A DNA stretch of 6,144 nt from Deltaproteobacteria bacterium (GTDB lineage Bacteria; Bdellovibrionota_C; UBA2361; OMII01): contig JALRCK010000144.1 in NCBI GenBank assembly GCA_023262305.1, positions 1 through 6,144 of the forward strand, given 5' to 3'. The number at the start of each line of letters is the position of its first letter. Position 1 is the first letter of the stretch. Of this stretch, positions 1 to 4,935 are shown in pieces. Made by a program: the position numbers and the translations under genes. The notes below the pieces were generated by a model. The model saw only the letters and a program-made list of their open reading frames with translations, searched no databases and was not told where the DNA came from.

Positions 1-119
1 CCCCGATCGTGGTTAGTGGGAATTTCGCGAAGAGTGATGAAAAAGGAGTTGGGGCTTTCGTAGCGGCGTTCGAGGTCATCGCATGGAGGTCCCGAGCACC
101 CTCGGACCGGAATATTCAA
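1..119. other. left-edge region without an assignable gene
   Basis: No reading frame here can be assigned with confidence. The plus frame starting at base 3 stays open until a TGA at 129-131, and a minus frame starting at an ATG near base 78 runs off the edge. Neither yields a recognisable motif in so short a stretch. The minus frame that continues directly after the TAG of the neighbouring 102-residue gene is also open to the window edge. Any of these could be the end of a gene lying outside the window, or chance. Confidence 0.5.
88..108. repeat. imperfect inverted repeat (stem-loop) after the 102-aa gene
   Basis: GGTCC(C)GAG pairs with CTCGGACC around a four-base CACC loop: eight base pairs with one bulged C. 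It lies 11 bp beyond the stop of the minus-strand gene ending at 120, where a terminator would sit. Neither strand has a T-run after it, so it is not a typical intrinsic terminator. It could be a 3'-end stabilising stem or a chance structure. Confidence 0.35.
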
Positions 120-428
120 CTACCTGAATGAAATCTCAGCGAGTGCGGCGGACTCCTCAGCGAGCGCATTCCATTCATCTTCGAGCGATCCTTTATAAAC
201 CTGACGTTCCGCTGTGGCGTACCAATAACGGGCATTAGAGATATCTCCCTCTTTGCGATGGAGGTATGCATGGATAGCCGCACTGAGTTTGTCGGTATTG
301 TCCTGAATCTCCTCATGGGCGCTATCCCAATCCCCATGACGGTCGAACCAGAGCGCCTTGAGGTGAGGAGAGAGCCCCGCTGGTTCGGAAGATGACTCAC
401 ACCTCGCCAAAAAATCTGACAGCTTCAT
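120..428 (-). CDS. conserved hypothetical protein, 102 aa
   Basis: This small soluble protein has no signal peptide or membrane segment and is probably alpha-helical. Its most distinctive part is AYLHRKEGDISNARYWY at residues 54-70, followed by an acidic LEDEW at 82-86 and an Ala/Glu-rich C-terminal helix. Near the N-terminus lies LWFDRHGDWDSAHE (residues 26-39). From memory, the W-D-A-H ... AYLHRKEGD-N-A-YWY pattern occurs in a family of short uncharacterised bacterial proteins and looks like a pair of TPR-like helices. I know of no assigned function. The ATG at 428 is 7 bp after the stop of the upstream Nudix gene on the same strand, so the two are probably co-transcribed. No strong Shine-Dalgarno precedes it, so translation may depend on coupling. 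The motif and tight spacing make it likely to be real. Confidence 0.8.
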   Translation of the reverse strand: MKLSDFLARCESSSEPAGLSPHLKALWFDRHGDWDSAHEEIQDNTDKLSAAIHAYLHRKEGDISNARYWYATAERQVYKGSLEDEWNALAEESAALAEISFR

Positions 429-435
429 GAGGCGC

Positions 436-867
436 CTAGGAAAAAAGCTCTCGAAAAGAGGGGTGGTGTATGAATTCGATATCAGGTGCGAGGATTCGTT
501 TGCTTGGTAACTCTTCTATGGTTGCCCACGAGACTCCTGCAACATCATCGTTGTTGCCATCGATCAGCGCCCCTCCAGTTCTCTCTACTCGGTAGTAGAT
601 GTGCATGAGTTGTTCTGTGGGGTATTCGGGGTTCTGCTGGAATTTCTGGGAGCAGAAGAGGAGTTCTTTAACTGCAACCTCAAGACCCGTCTCCTCCCGA
701 AATTCTCTTGGTACAGCCTCAAGAGGTGCTTCCCCAAGCTCAAGCCCACCACCTGGAAAGTTCGTGATGAGCCCGGATGGAACTCGGGTGGTGGCGAGGA
801 GAACTCTCCGGTTCTCGACGAGGACCCCATAGAGGGCAACCCTGAATTTCTGAACTTTAATATCCAT
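436..867 (-). CDS. Nudix hydrolase, 143 aa
   Basis: This is a complete single-domain Nudix protein, a family that hydrolyses nucleoside diphosphates linked to another moiety. The Nudix box fits the consensus G-x5-E-x7-REUxEExGU exactly: Gly40, Glu46, then REFREETGL at residues 54-62. The glutamates of REFREE bind the catalytic divalent metal. The N-terminal strand (FRVALYGVLVENRRVLLATT, residues 8-27) and the PGGG before the box are typical. The later WATIEELP (114-121) also fits the fold. The length is normal for the family. Substrate cannot be read from sequence: the family includes enzymes for oxidised dNTPs, ADP-ribose, capped nucleotides and others. It is the first gene of a minus-strand pair with the 102-residue protein and is transcribed away from fabH. 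The start is the ATG inside CCATGG at 867; no clear Shine-Dalgarno precedes it. Confidence 0.93.
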   Translation of the reverse strand: MDIKVQKFRVALYGVLVENRRVLLATTRVPSGLITNFPGGGLELGEAPLEAVPREFREETGLEVAVKELLFCSQKFQQNPEYPTEQLMHIYYRVERTGGALIDGNNDDVAGVSWATIEELPSKRILAPDIEFIHHPSFRELFS

Positions 868-990
868 GGATTCTACGAAGATAGCACGTCCGGAGGGCGC
901 GAGGCTCGGGAAAAATGTTGAGGTTGGTGGGTTTGCCCCATTTCTACTAGACTACAAGAGATTAAGTGTATCTTCTGTACAGGTAAACGC
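868..990. promoter_or_regulatory. divergent intergenic region between the Nudix gene and fabH
   Basis: This 123-bp gap lies between genes transcribed in opposite directions, so it must hold promoters for both unless an mRNA enters from outside. For fabH, a weak sigma70-like pair is TTGGTG followed after 18 bp by TAGACT, neither close to consensus. For the Nudix gene, a TATCTT element lies about 12 bp before the ATG with no good -35. The fabH Shine-Dalgarno is only AGG at 981-983, seven bases before the ATG. The promoter role is inferred from gene orientation. Confidence 0.45.
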
Positions 991-1992
991 ATGGAACTAC
1001 AAAGTCGCATTCGCTCTGTCTCTCACTACGTTCCAGAACGTCGAGTTACCAATGAGGATCTCTCGAAGCTGATGGAGACGAGTGATTCCTGGATTACAGA
1101 GCGCACCGGTATCAAGGAGCGCCGCTTCGTTGATACGACGTGTAGTGGAACATCAGAACTTGGAGAGCACGCCGCTCGAATCGCCCTAGAGAGAGCTGGA
1201 TGGAAAGCACAGGACCTCGACCTTATCGTTGTTGCAACTCTCTCTCCCGACTTCTATTTCCCGGGAGTTGGAGTAATGCTCCAACAAAAGCTTGGATGTC
1301 GAACTGTTCCGGCCCTCGATATTCGGGCTCAGTGTAGCGGGCTCGTCTACGGACTCTCCGTCGTTGATGGGTATGTGAAGAGCCGCCAAGCAAAAAAGAT
1401 CCTCCTTGTCTGCGCTGAAGTGCAGTCACCTGTGCTTGATCTCACCACGCGGGGTCGTGATATGGCGGTGCTCTTCGGTGATGGCGCAGGAGCGCTGACG
1501 ATTGAGGCGGTAGAGGGGGGCGAGCAGGGAGTTATCGACTCTGTGTTGGGGAGTGATGGAAGTGGCGCAGAGGTGCTTTGTATGAAACTTCCTGGAACGG
1601 CTACCCCTGGGTTTATCTCAGCAGATGATGTGCAGCAATCGAGAGTTCATCCCTCGATGGACGGTAAACTCGTTTTCAAAAATGCCGTGACTCGACTACT
1701 TGAAACCGCCGGATCTCTGATGCAACGCAACAAGATTACGGCTGAAGAGATCGACCTCATCATTCCTCACCAGGCAAACCTCCGAATCAATGAGATGGTG
1801 CGCGCGCAGCTCGGGCTCCCTCCCGAGAAGGTTTTCAACAATATTCACAAGTACGGAAACACAACGGCGGCGACGATTCCGATCTGTATGTCTGAAGCAG
1901 TGGCTGAGGGGCGACTCAAGGAGGGGGCTCTGGTCATGACCTTGGCATTCGGCGCTGGATTTACATGGGGTGGCAATTTGATTCGGTGGTAA
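991..1992 (+). CDS. fabH: beta-ketoacyl-ACP synthase III (KAS III), 333 aa
   Basis: KAS III starts type II fatty-acid synthesis by condensing an acyl-CoA primer (often acetyl-CoA) with malonyl-ACP, giving a 3-ketoacyl-ACP in the cytoplasm. The thiolase-fold catalytic triad is complete: Cys115 in DIRAQCSGLVYGL, His260 in IPHQANLRI and Asn290 in KYGNTTAATIPI. Other family signatures are SDSWITERTGI (31-41), VLFGDGAGA (160-168) and the C-terminal AFGAGFTWGG (319-328). The length is slightly above the usual 310-330. It is not beside plsX, fabD, fabG or acpP, the common fabH context, so it may be a second KAS III with a different primer preference or a dispersed housekeeping copy. Dedicated KAS III relatives in secondary metabolism or olefin formation (OleA) cannot be fully excluded, but the motifs are closest to FabH. 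A T-rich hairpin about 75 bp downstream probably ends the transcript. Confidence 0.9.
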   Translation: MELQSRIRSVSHYVPERRVTNEDLSKLMETSDSWITERTGIKERRFVDTTCSGTSELGEHAARIALERAGWKAQDLDLIVVATLSPDFYFPGVGVMLQQKLGCRTVPALDIRAQCSGLVYGLSVVDGYVKSRQAKKILLVCAEVQSPVLDLTTRGRDMAVLFGDGAGALTIEAVEGGEQGVIDSVLGSDGSGAEVLCMKLPGTATPGFISADDVQQSRVHPSMDGKLVFKNAVTRLLETAGSLMQRNKITAEEIDLIIPHQANLRINEMVRAQLGLPPEKVFNNIHKYGNTTAATIPICMSEAVAEGRLKEGALVMTLAFGAGFTWGGNLIRW

Positions 1993-2066
1993 CCGATTGA
2001 GCCTGGCGCGTGGTAAGAGCGTGGGTGTCGTGGCGAAAATCTGTTACTGCTCGGTGATGATGGATG

Positions 2067-2100
2067 AGGGACTTTTTTGCAGTGGCAATCTCCCTTTTTT
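2067..2100 (+). terminator. probable rho-independent terminator of fabH
   Basis: AGGGA (2067-2071) pairs with TCCCT (2091-2095), and an inner TTGC/GCAA stem (2077-2080 with 2085-2088) closes an AGTG loop. A small asymmetric internal loop lies between the stems. The structure is followed by six T residues at 2095-2100. It is about 75 bp after the fabH stop and before the next gene's promoter region, which fits termination of fabH. The internal loop weakens it compared with a standard terminator. Confidence 0.55.
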
Positions 2101-2117
2101 AGTTTGAAATAGAATTT

Positions 2118-2130
2118 CCAATCGTATTGG
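2118..2130. repeat. 13-bp palindrome CCAAT-CGT-ATTGG
   Basis: A perfect 5-bp inverted repeat with a three-base centre lies 59 bp upstream of the start of the 186-residue gene. Its centre is about 31 bp from that of the next palindrome (2149-2162), close to three helical turns, but the half-sites differ in sequence. It might be a transcription-factor site. A palindrome this short can also arise by chance. Confidence 0.35.
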
Positions 2131-2140
2131 TTCAACCTAT

Positions 2141-2169
2141 TTGACCAGGTGCCTTGAGGCACACATCCT
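2141..2169 (+). promoter_or_regulatory. possible promoter with operator-like palindrome for the 186-aa gene
   Basis: TTGACC (2141-2146) matches the sigma70 -35 consensus at five of six positions. At 17-bp spacing the -10 would be CATCCT (2164-2169), a poor match. Almost the whole spacer is the perfect palindrome GTGCCT-TG-AGGCAC (2149-2162), a usual place for a repressor site. An alternative pair, TTGAGG (2154-2159) and TACTCT (2176-2181), would start RNA almost at the ATG and give a leaderless message. This would fit the lack of any Shine-Dalgarno before 2189. Both promoter readings are inference; only the palindrome is certain. Confidence 0.35.
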
Positions 2170-2188
2170 TCATGCTACTCTTTGACGC

Positions 2189-2749
2189 ATGAATCAGGCA
2201 CACGTCGTATCGGTAAGCAGAAATTCAGACCCTATTTATGGCGCGAGCATGCCAAGTCGCCCAGCTATGCTTCCACCAACGGAGAGGCGAGTCATCGCTG
2301 GAGTTGAAACCTCTCATAGCTGCTCGAAAACCGAAAACGGATTGTTCGGCAGAGAAGTTAGACACTACAACCTCATAGCCCGAGAGGTCGCAGCCCCGGC
2401 TGTGACGCTTGACTCCTTTCAGTCAGCGGAGATGGAGGGGGCGATACTTTTGGCGTGTGGGGAGGGGAGTGTTGATATTCGTGAGGGGCTTCCCTCGATA
2501 GCAAGGGGGTGCGAGTTCCGAGTATTCCGAAGCGCAGATCTCTTTTTTGGAGGGACCATCAACACACTGACGCCAGGCCGCTATGTGGTAGGCGACACGA
2601 TTGTAGATAGGGGGGCAGGGCGAGTGTATCTTGAGCTGGACAGGGCTGGAGCAACCTACGTTGGAGTGATTGGGCTATTCATGCATGGGCGTTTGCCGAG
2701 CTGTGTAGACTGGCGCGTCATAGAGCCGATTCGACCACAGGCAAAATGA
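2189..2749 (+). CDS. hypothetical protein of unknown function, 186 aa
   Basis: I do not recognise this protein. The first 35 or so residues are polar, with Ser and Pro, and look disordered. The rest (about 60-180) alternates short hydrophobic and polar stretches with many glycines, for example ILLACGEGSVDIREG (86-100), FFGGTINTLTPGRYVVGD (119-136) and TYVGVIGLFMHGRLP (156-170). This suggests a small beta-rich cytoplasmic domain. There is no signal peptide, no clear membrane helix and no known catalytic motif. Cysteines at 45, 90, 108 and 172 form no metal-binding pattern. The ATG at 2189 lacks a Shine-Dalgarno; ATGs at residues 21 and 27 are alternatives. It stands alone, after the fabH terminator, and converges on the lptA operon with a 46-bp gap. 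The frame is long, uninterrupted and non-overlapping, which supports a real gene of unknown, possibly lineage-restricted, origin. Confidence 0.65.
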   Translation: MNQAHVVSVSRNSDPIYGASMPSRPAMLPPTERRVIAGVETSHSCSKTENGLFGREVRHYNLIAREVAAPAVTLDSFQSAEMEGAILLACGEGSVDIREGLPSIARGCEFRVFRSADLFFGGTINTLTPGRYVVGDTIVDRGAGRVYLELDRAGATYVGVIGLFMHGRLPSCVDWRVIEPIRPQAK

Positions 2750-2771
2750 ACCACATCCGAGAGGACGTGGT
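2741..2771 (-). terminator. candidate terminator of the pyrG-kdsA-lptC-lptA operon
   Basis: Read on the minus strand, ACCACGTCC pairs with GGATGTGGT around a TCTC loop, giving nine pairs including one G-U. The stem is followed by TCATTTT, a short T-rich stretch. On the plus strand the G-U becomes an A-C mismatch and no T-run follows, so the structure favours minus-strand RNA. It lies 24 bp after the lptA stop, between two convergent genes. The weak T-tract keeps confidence moderate. Confidence 0.45.
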
Positions 2772-2795
2772 CGAGATATCACGTTGCCTCCCCGG

Positions 2796-3470
2796 CTACT
2801 TTTTTGTGGCCTTCGGCTTAGGGGTCACTCGCTTTTTTGGTTTGGGAGTTGGTGTGGGTGTTGCAAGTGTAGGGGTTGTGGCAGGTTTCGGTGTGGGGAC
2901 AACCGTTGGCTGTGGCGCAGGTGTTGCCACCGGGTTGGCGGCGACTGCGAGACCAGGAGCGCCATCTTTCGTATTAACAAAGGTTACGCGCACATCGCCT
3001 TCAGCCTGACTCCTGTTTTCATTCAGAAAGATCTTAATTCTGTCAGCGCGCAGAATGCTCTCTTGTTGCTGCAGCTGTGGATTATCGGTGAGAGTAACGA
3101 TAGCAGCAACTGCGTCATATGATGCGATCTGACCGGTTGCCTGAATATCCTGCTTGGTGATCAGCACGTCTCCTTTCGCCACAAGCTTTTGAAGCTCGTT
3201 CTTGTCATTGTAGGTACCCTCAAGGGTCTTTGATGTGAGTCGCATGTCGCCTTGGGTGACCTGGACGTTTCCTTGATATGCAAAGATGCGATCCTTGGCG
3301 TTAAAGGTGAGTGCATCAGAGGTGATATGAGTGGGCAGTTTGCCAAAACTTGAGTCAAAGGCTTTTGGGTCGAGGATGCTTGGAGCTGTTGATGCGGCTC
3401 CGCTTTGAGCAAATGCTGGAGCACTCCACAGCAGCGCTGCAAGGGTGATGGTGATTGCACAAGATCTCAT
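2796..3470 (-). CDS. lptA: LptA-like periplasmic LPS-transport protein (OstA domain), 224 aa
   Basis: LptA forms the periplasmic bridge that passes LPS from LptB2FGC to LptDE in the outer membrane. Residues 1-21 form a signal peptide with a basic start, a hydrophobic core and an AFA cleavage site before Gln22. The OstA/beta-jellyroll domain spans about 46-165, with the characteristic opening ITSDALTFNAKDRIFAYQG (49-67). Repeated strands follow, such as GNVQVTQGDMRLTSKTLEG (67-85) and AEGDVRVTF (156-164). After about residue 170 comes a roughly 54-residue tail rich in Pro, Thr, Ala and, at the end, Lys. This tail is absent from compact LptA proteins such as that of E. coli. The ATG is 3 bp after the lptC stop, with a GAGGA Shine-Dalgarno inside the lptC coding end. 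Identification rests on the OstA pattern, the signal peptide and the position after lptC. lptB does not follow; the next gene is convergent. Confidence 0.88.
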   Translation of the reverse strand: MRSCAITITLAALLWSAPAFAQSGAASTAPSILDPKAFDSSFGKLPTHITSDALTFNAKDRIFAYQGNVQVTQGDMRLTSKTLEGTYNDKNELQKLVAKGDVLITKQDIQATGQIASYDAVAAIVTLTDNPQLQQQESILRADRIKIFLNENRSQAEGDVRVTFVNTKDGAPGLAVAANPVATPAPQPTVVPTPKPATTPTLATPTPTPKPKKRVTPKPKATKK

Positions 3471-3473
3471 ACG

Positions 3474-4106
3474 TTACTTTTTCCTCGGTTTAAAAGTGCT
3501 CTTTACACCGTTGGTAATTCGAATCTCTTGCTCGACTACGTTGCCATCGAGTCGCTTGCCAAATATTGAGAAGAGGGGATTCTCGACCTTAACATAGTTT
3601 GGCATCTCTACTGTTTCAGTCTCTTTGACGTAAATGGCGTGGTCGGTGGTTATCCTCGTTTCGCCTTTGTGAATCACAACCACGTCGTCAAAGAGTTCCG
3701 CTCGGAGGAGCTCTGTTCCTGTGAGGATGAGCTCGCCCCGTTTCGCGGTGAGGGTGATCGTCTCACCATTCTCTCGATTGACATTAAGGCGAGGTTCCTC
3801 GATCTCGGCGTGATTTTTCCCAGCATCGTAACGCCCTCTTTTACCAAAGATCTCCCATACGATCTTGCCATCCTTGACGGCGCTCCTATGAAAGTCGTTC
3901 AGTACGAACCCGATTGCGGAGCCGGGGGTCTGGGCAAGAGAGAGTCCCTGTGCTCCTTCAATAGACTCGCGGGTGAGCGATGAGGAGGAGGGCGGGATGC
4001 GCGCTGAATTGTGCACGTAGATAACAATACCACTCGTTACAAAGAACGCTCCAAGCAGCCCAAGACCGAGAATCATGCTTTTCTTGCGGGTGAGGATGAT
4101 CGGCAC
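3474..4106 (-). CDS. lptC: LptC-like LPS export protein, membrane anchored, 210 aa
   Basis: LptC receives LPS from the LptB2FG transporter at the inner membrane and hands it to LptA. A short basic N-terminus (RKK at 7-9) precedes one transmembrane helix at about 11-31 (MILGLGLLGAFFVTSGIVIY), giving the usual Nin-Cout topology. The periplasmic domain runs from about 65 to 205. It shows the LptC/OstA-like strand pattern, including KIVWEIFGKRGRYD (81-94), ETITLTAKRGELI (115-127) and TRITTDHAIYV (150-160). The length is typical (about 190-210). The chosen start is a GTG at 4106, 11 bp after kdsA, because an AAGGA Shine-Dalgarno at 4119-4115 overlaps the kdsA TAA with an 8-base spacer. An ATG at residue 11 would remove the basic residues before the helix and lacks that spacing. 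LptC sequences diverge strongly, so the call relies on topology and neighbours as well as motifs. Confidence 0.87.
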   Translation of the reverse strand: MPIILTRKKSMILGLGLLGAFFVTSGIVIYVHNSARIPPSSSSLTRESIEGAQGLSLAQTPGSAIGFVLNDFHRSAVKDGKIVWEIFGKRGRYDAGKNHAEIEEPRLNVNRENGETITLTAKRGELILTGTELLRAELFDDVVVIHKGETRITTDHAIYVKETETVEMPNYVKVENPLFSIFGKRLDGNVVEQEIRITNGVKSTFKPRKK

Positions 4107-4114
4107 GGTGCTTT

Positions 4115-4120
4115 TCCTTA
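4115..4120 (-). promoter_or_regulatory. lptC ribosome binding site overlapping the kdsA stop codon
   Basis: On the minus strand the kdsA stop TAA (4120-4118) runs straight into AAGGA (4119-4115), followed by 8 bases and the GTG start of lptC. Ribosomes finishing kdsA would sit on the lptC Shine-Dalgarno, which suggests translational coupling. It is also the main reason for choosing GTG at 4106 as the lptC start. Confidence 0.7.
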
Positions 4121-4933
4121 CGCGGCGGCTTCCTTGATCCGAACAAGCCGCTCAAGAAGAGGGGTAACGCGATCAAGGGGAAGCATGCAAGGTCCGTCTG
4201 AGGGTGCGTTGTCGGGGTCGTTGTGGCACTCAATAAAGACTCCATCAACTCCTGTTGCAACAGCCGCTCGAGCGAGAGCCTCAACGTAGTGGCGCGATCC
4301 GCCGGAGCTGCCTGCGCCACCCCCCATGCTCTGCACGCTGTGGGTTGCATCGAATATGACGGGATAGCCGGTCTCTCGCATAATAACGAGGTTTCTTGGG
4401 TCGAGGATGAGGTCGCGATATCCAAAGCACGTCCCTCGCTCGCACAGAAGGACCTTCTTGTTGCCGGTGCTCGCAATCTTCTCTGCTACAAACTGCATGT
4501 CAGCAGGGTGGAGGAATTGACCCTTCTTCACGTTAATCGCTTTGCCCGTCGAGCCTGCTGCTACGAGGAGGTCAGTCTGCCGGCACAGGAATGCAGGAAT
4601 CTGGAGAACGTCTACCACCTTTCCCACCTCTCGAGCTTGCTCCTCGGAGTGAACGTCGGTGAGGATGGGGATCTCAAACTGTGTGCGCACATCGTCGAGG
4701 ATGCGAAGACCCGCGTCCATACCGACTCCTCGCTGGCTCTTTACGCTCGTGCGATTCGCCTTGTCGAAGGATGACTTGTACACGAGGGAGAGAGGGAGCT
4801 TCTCCGTCGCTCGACACAGAAACTCCGCAATCCGCAACGCGTGATCCTTTGATTCGATCTGGCAGGGACCCGCTATGAGAAGCAGGTTTTCCCCCCTTCC
4901 AGCTTTTACGGAGGGCGTTATCTCTACGGTCAC
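4118..4933 (-). CDS. kdsA: 3-deoxy-8-phosphooctulonate (KDO-8-P) synthase, metal-dependent type, 271 aa
   Basis: KdsA condenses phosphoenolpyruvate with D-arabinose-5-phosphate to make KDO-8-phosphate, the precursor of the KDO that links lipid A to core LPS. It is a cytoplasmic TIM-barrel enzyme. Family motifs are LLIAGPCQIES (18-28), YKSSFDKANRTS (52-63), ILTDVH (90-95), QIPAFLCRQTDLL (111-123), VKKGQFL (135-141) and FDATHSVQ (194-201). Cys24, His198, Glu235 and Asp246 correspond to the four metal ligands of class II (metal-dependent) KdsA, as in Aquifex; E. coli-type enzymes have Asn at the Cys position. The PDNAPSDGP segment (240-248) also fits class II. The length is normal. The start is a GTG 2 bp after the pyrG stop, with AAGGA at 4945-4941 and a 7-base spacer. 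No kdsD (arabinose-5-P isomerase) or kdsC (phosphatase) lies beside it here. Confidence 0.97.
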   Translation of the reverse strand: MTVEITPSVKAGRGENLLLIAGPCQIESKDHALRIAEFLCRATEKLPLSLVYKSSFDKANRTSVKSQRGVGMDAGLRILDDVRTQFEIPILTDVHSEEQAREVGKVVDVLQIPAFLCRQTDLLVAAGSTGKAINVKKGQFLHPADMQFVAEKIASTGNKKVLLCERGTCFGYRDLILDPRNLVIMRETGYPVIFDATHSVQSMGGGAGSSGGSRHYVEALARAAVATGVDGVFIECHNDPDNAPSDGPCMLPLDRVTPLLERLVRIKEAAA

Positions 4934-4935
4934 GG

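Noticed and set aside
1981..1999. TCGGT-GGTA-ACCGA hairpin at the fabH stop codon as a terminator
   Set aside because: The stem is only five pairs and no T-run follows. The T-rich hairpin at 2067-2100 is a better candidate.
2827..2935. GGTGT-rich repeated-looking stretch as a tandem repeat or CRISPR-like array
   Set aside because: Units are irregular and there are no spacers. It is explained by Pro/Thr codons of the LptA tail on the other strand.
2746..3009. 87-residue Gly/Val-rich plus-strand frame whose ATG overlaps the TGA of the 186-residue gene (ATGA), looking like a coupled hydrophobic protein
   Set aside because: It is antisense to the lptA tail. The Gly/Val repeats are the complement of that tail's Pro/Thr codons, and the frame of lptA is fixed by its OstA domain. 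A terminator-like hairpin also lies at its start.
3958..4476. 172-residue minus-strand frame spanning the kdsA-lptC junction
   Set aside because: It is the wrong frame across two well-supported genes and shows no domain or plausible start signal.
4223..4774. 183-residue plus-strand frame
   Set aside because: Antisense to kdsA, which is unambiguous from its active-site motifs.
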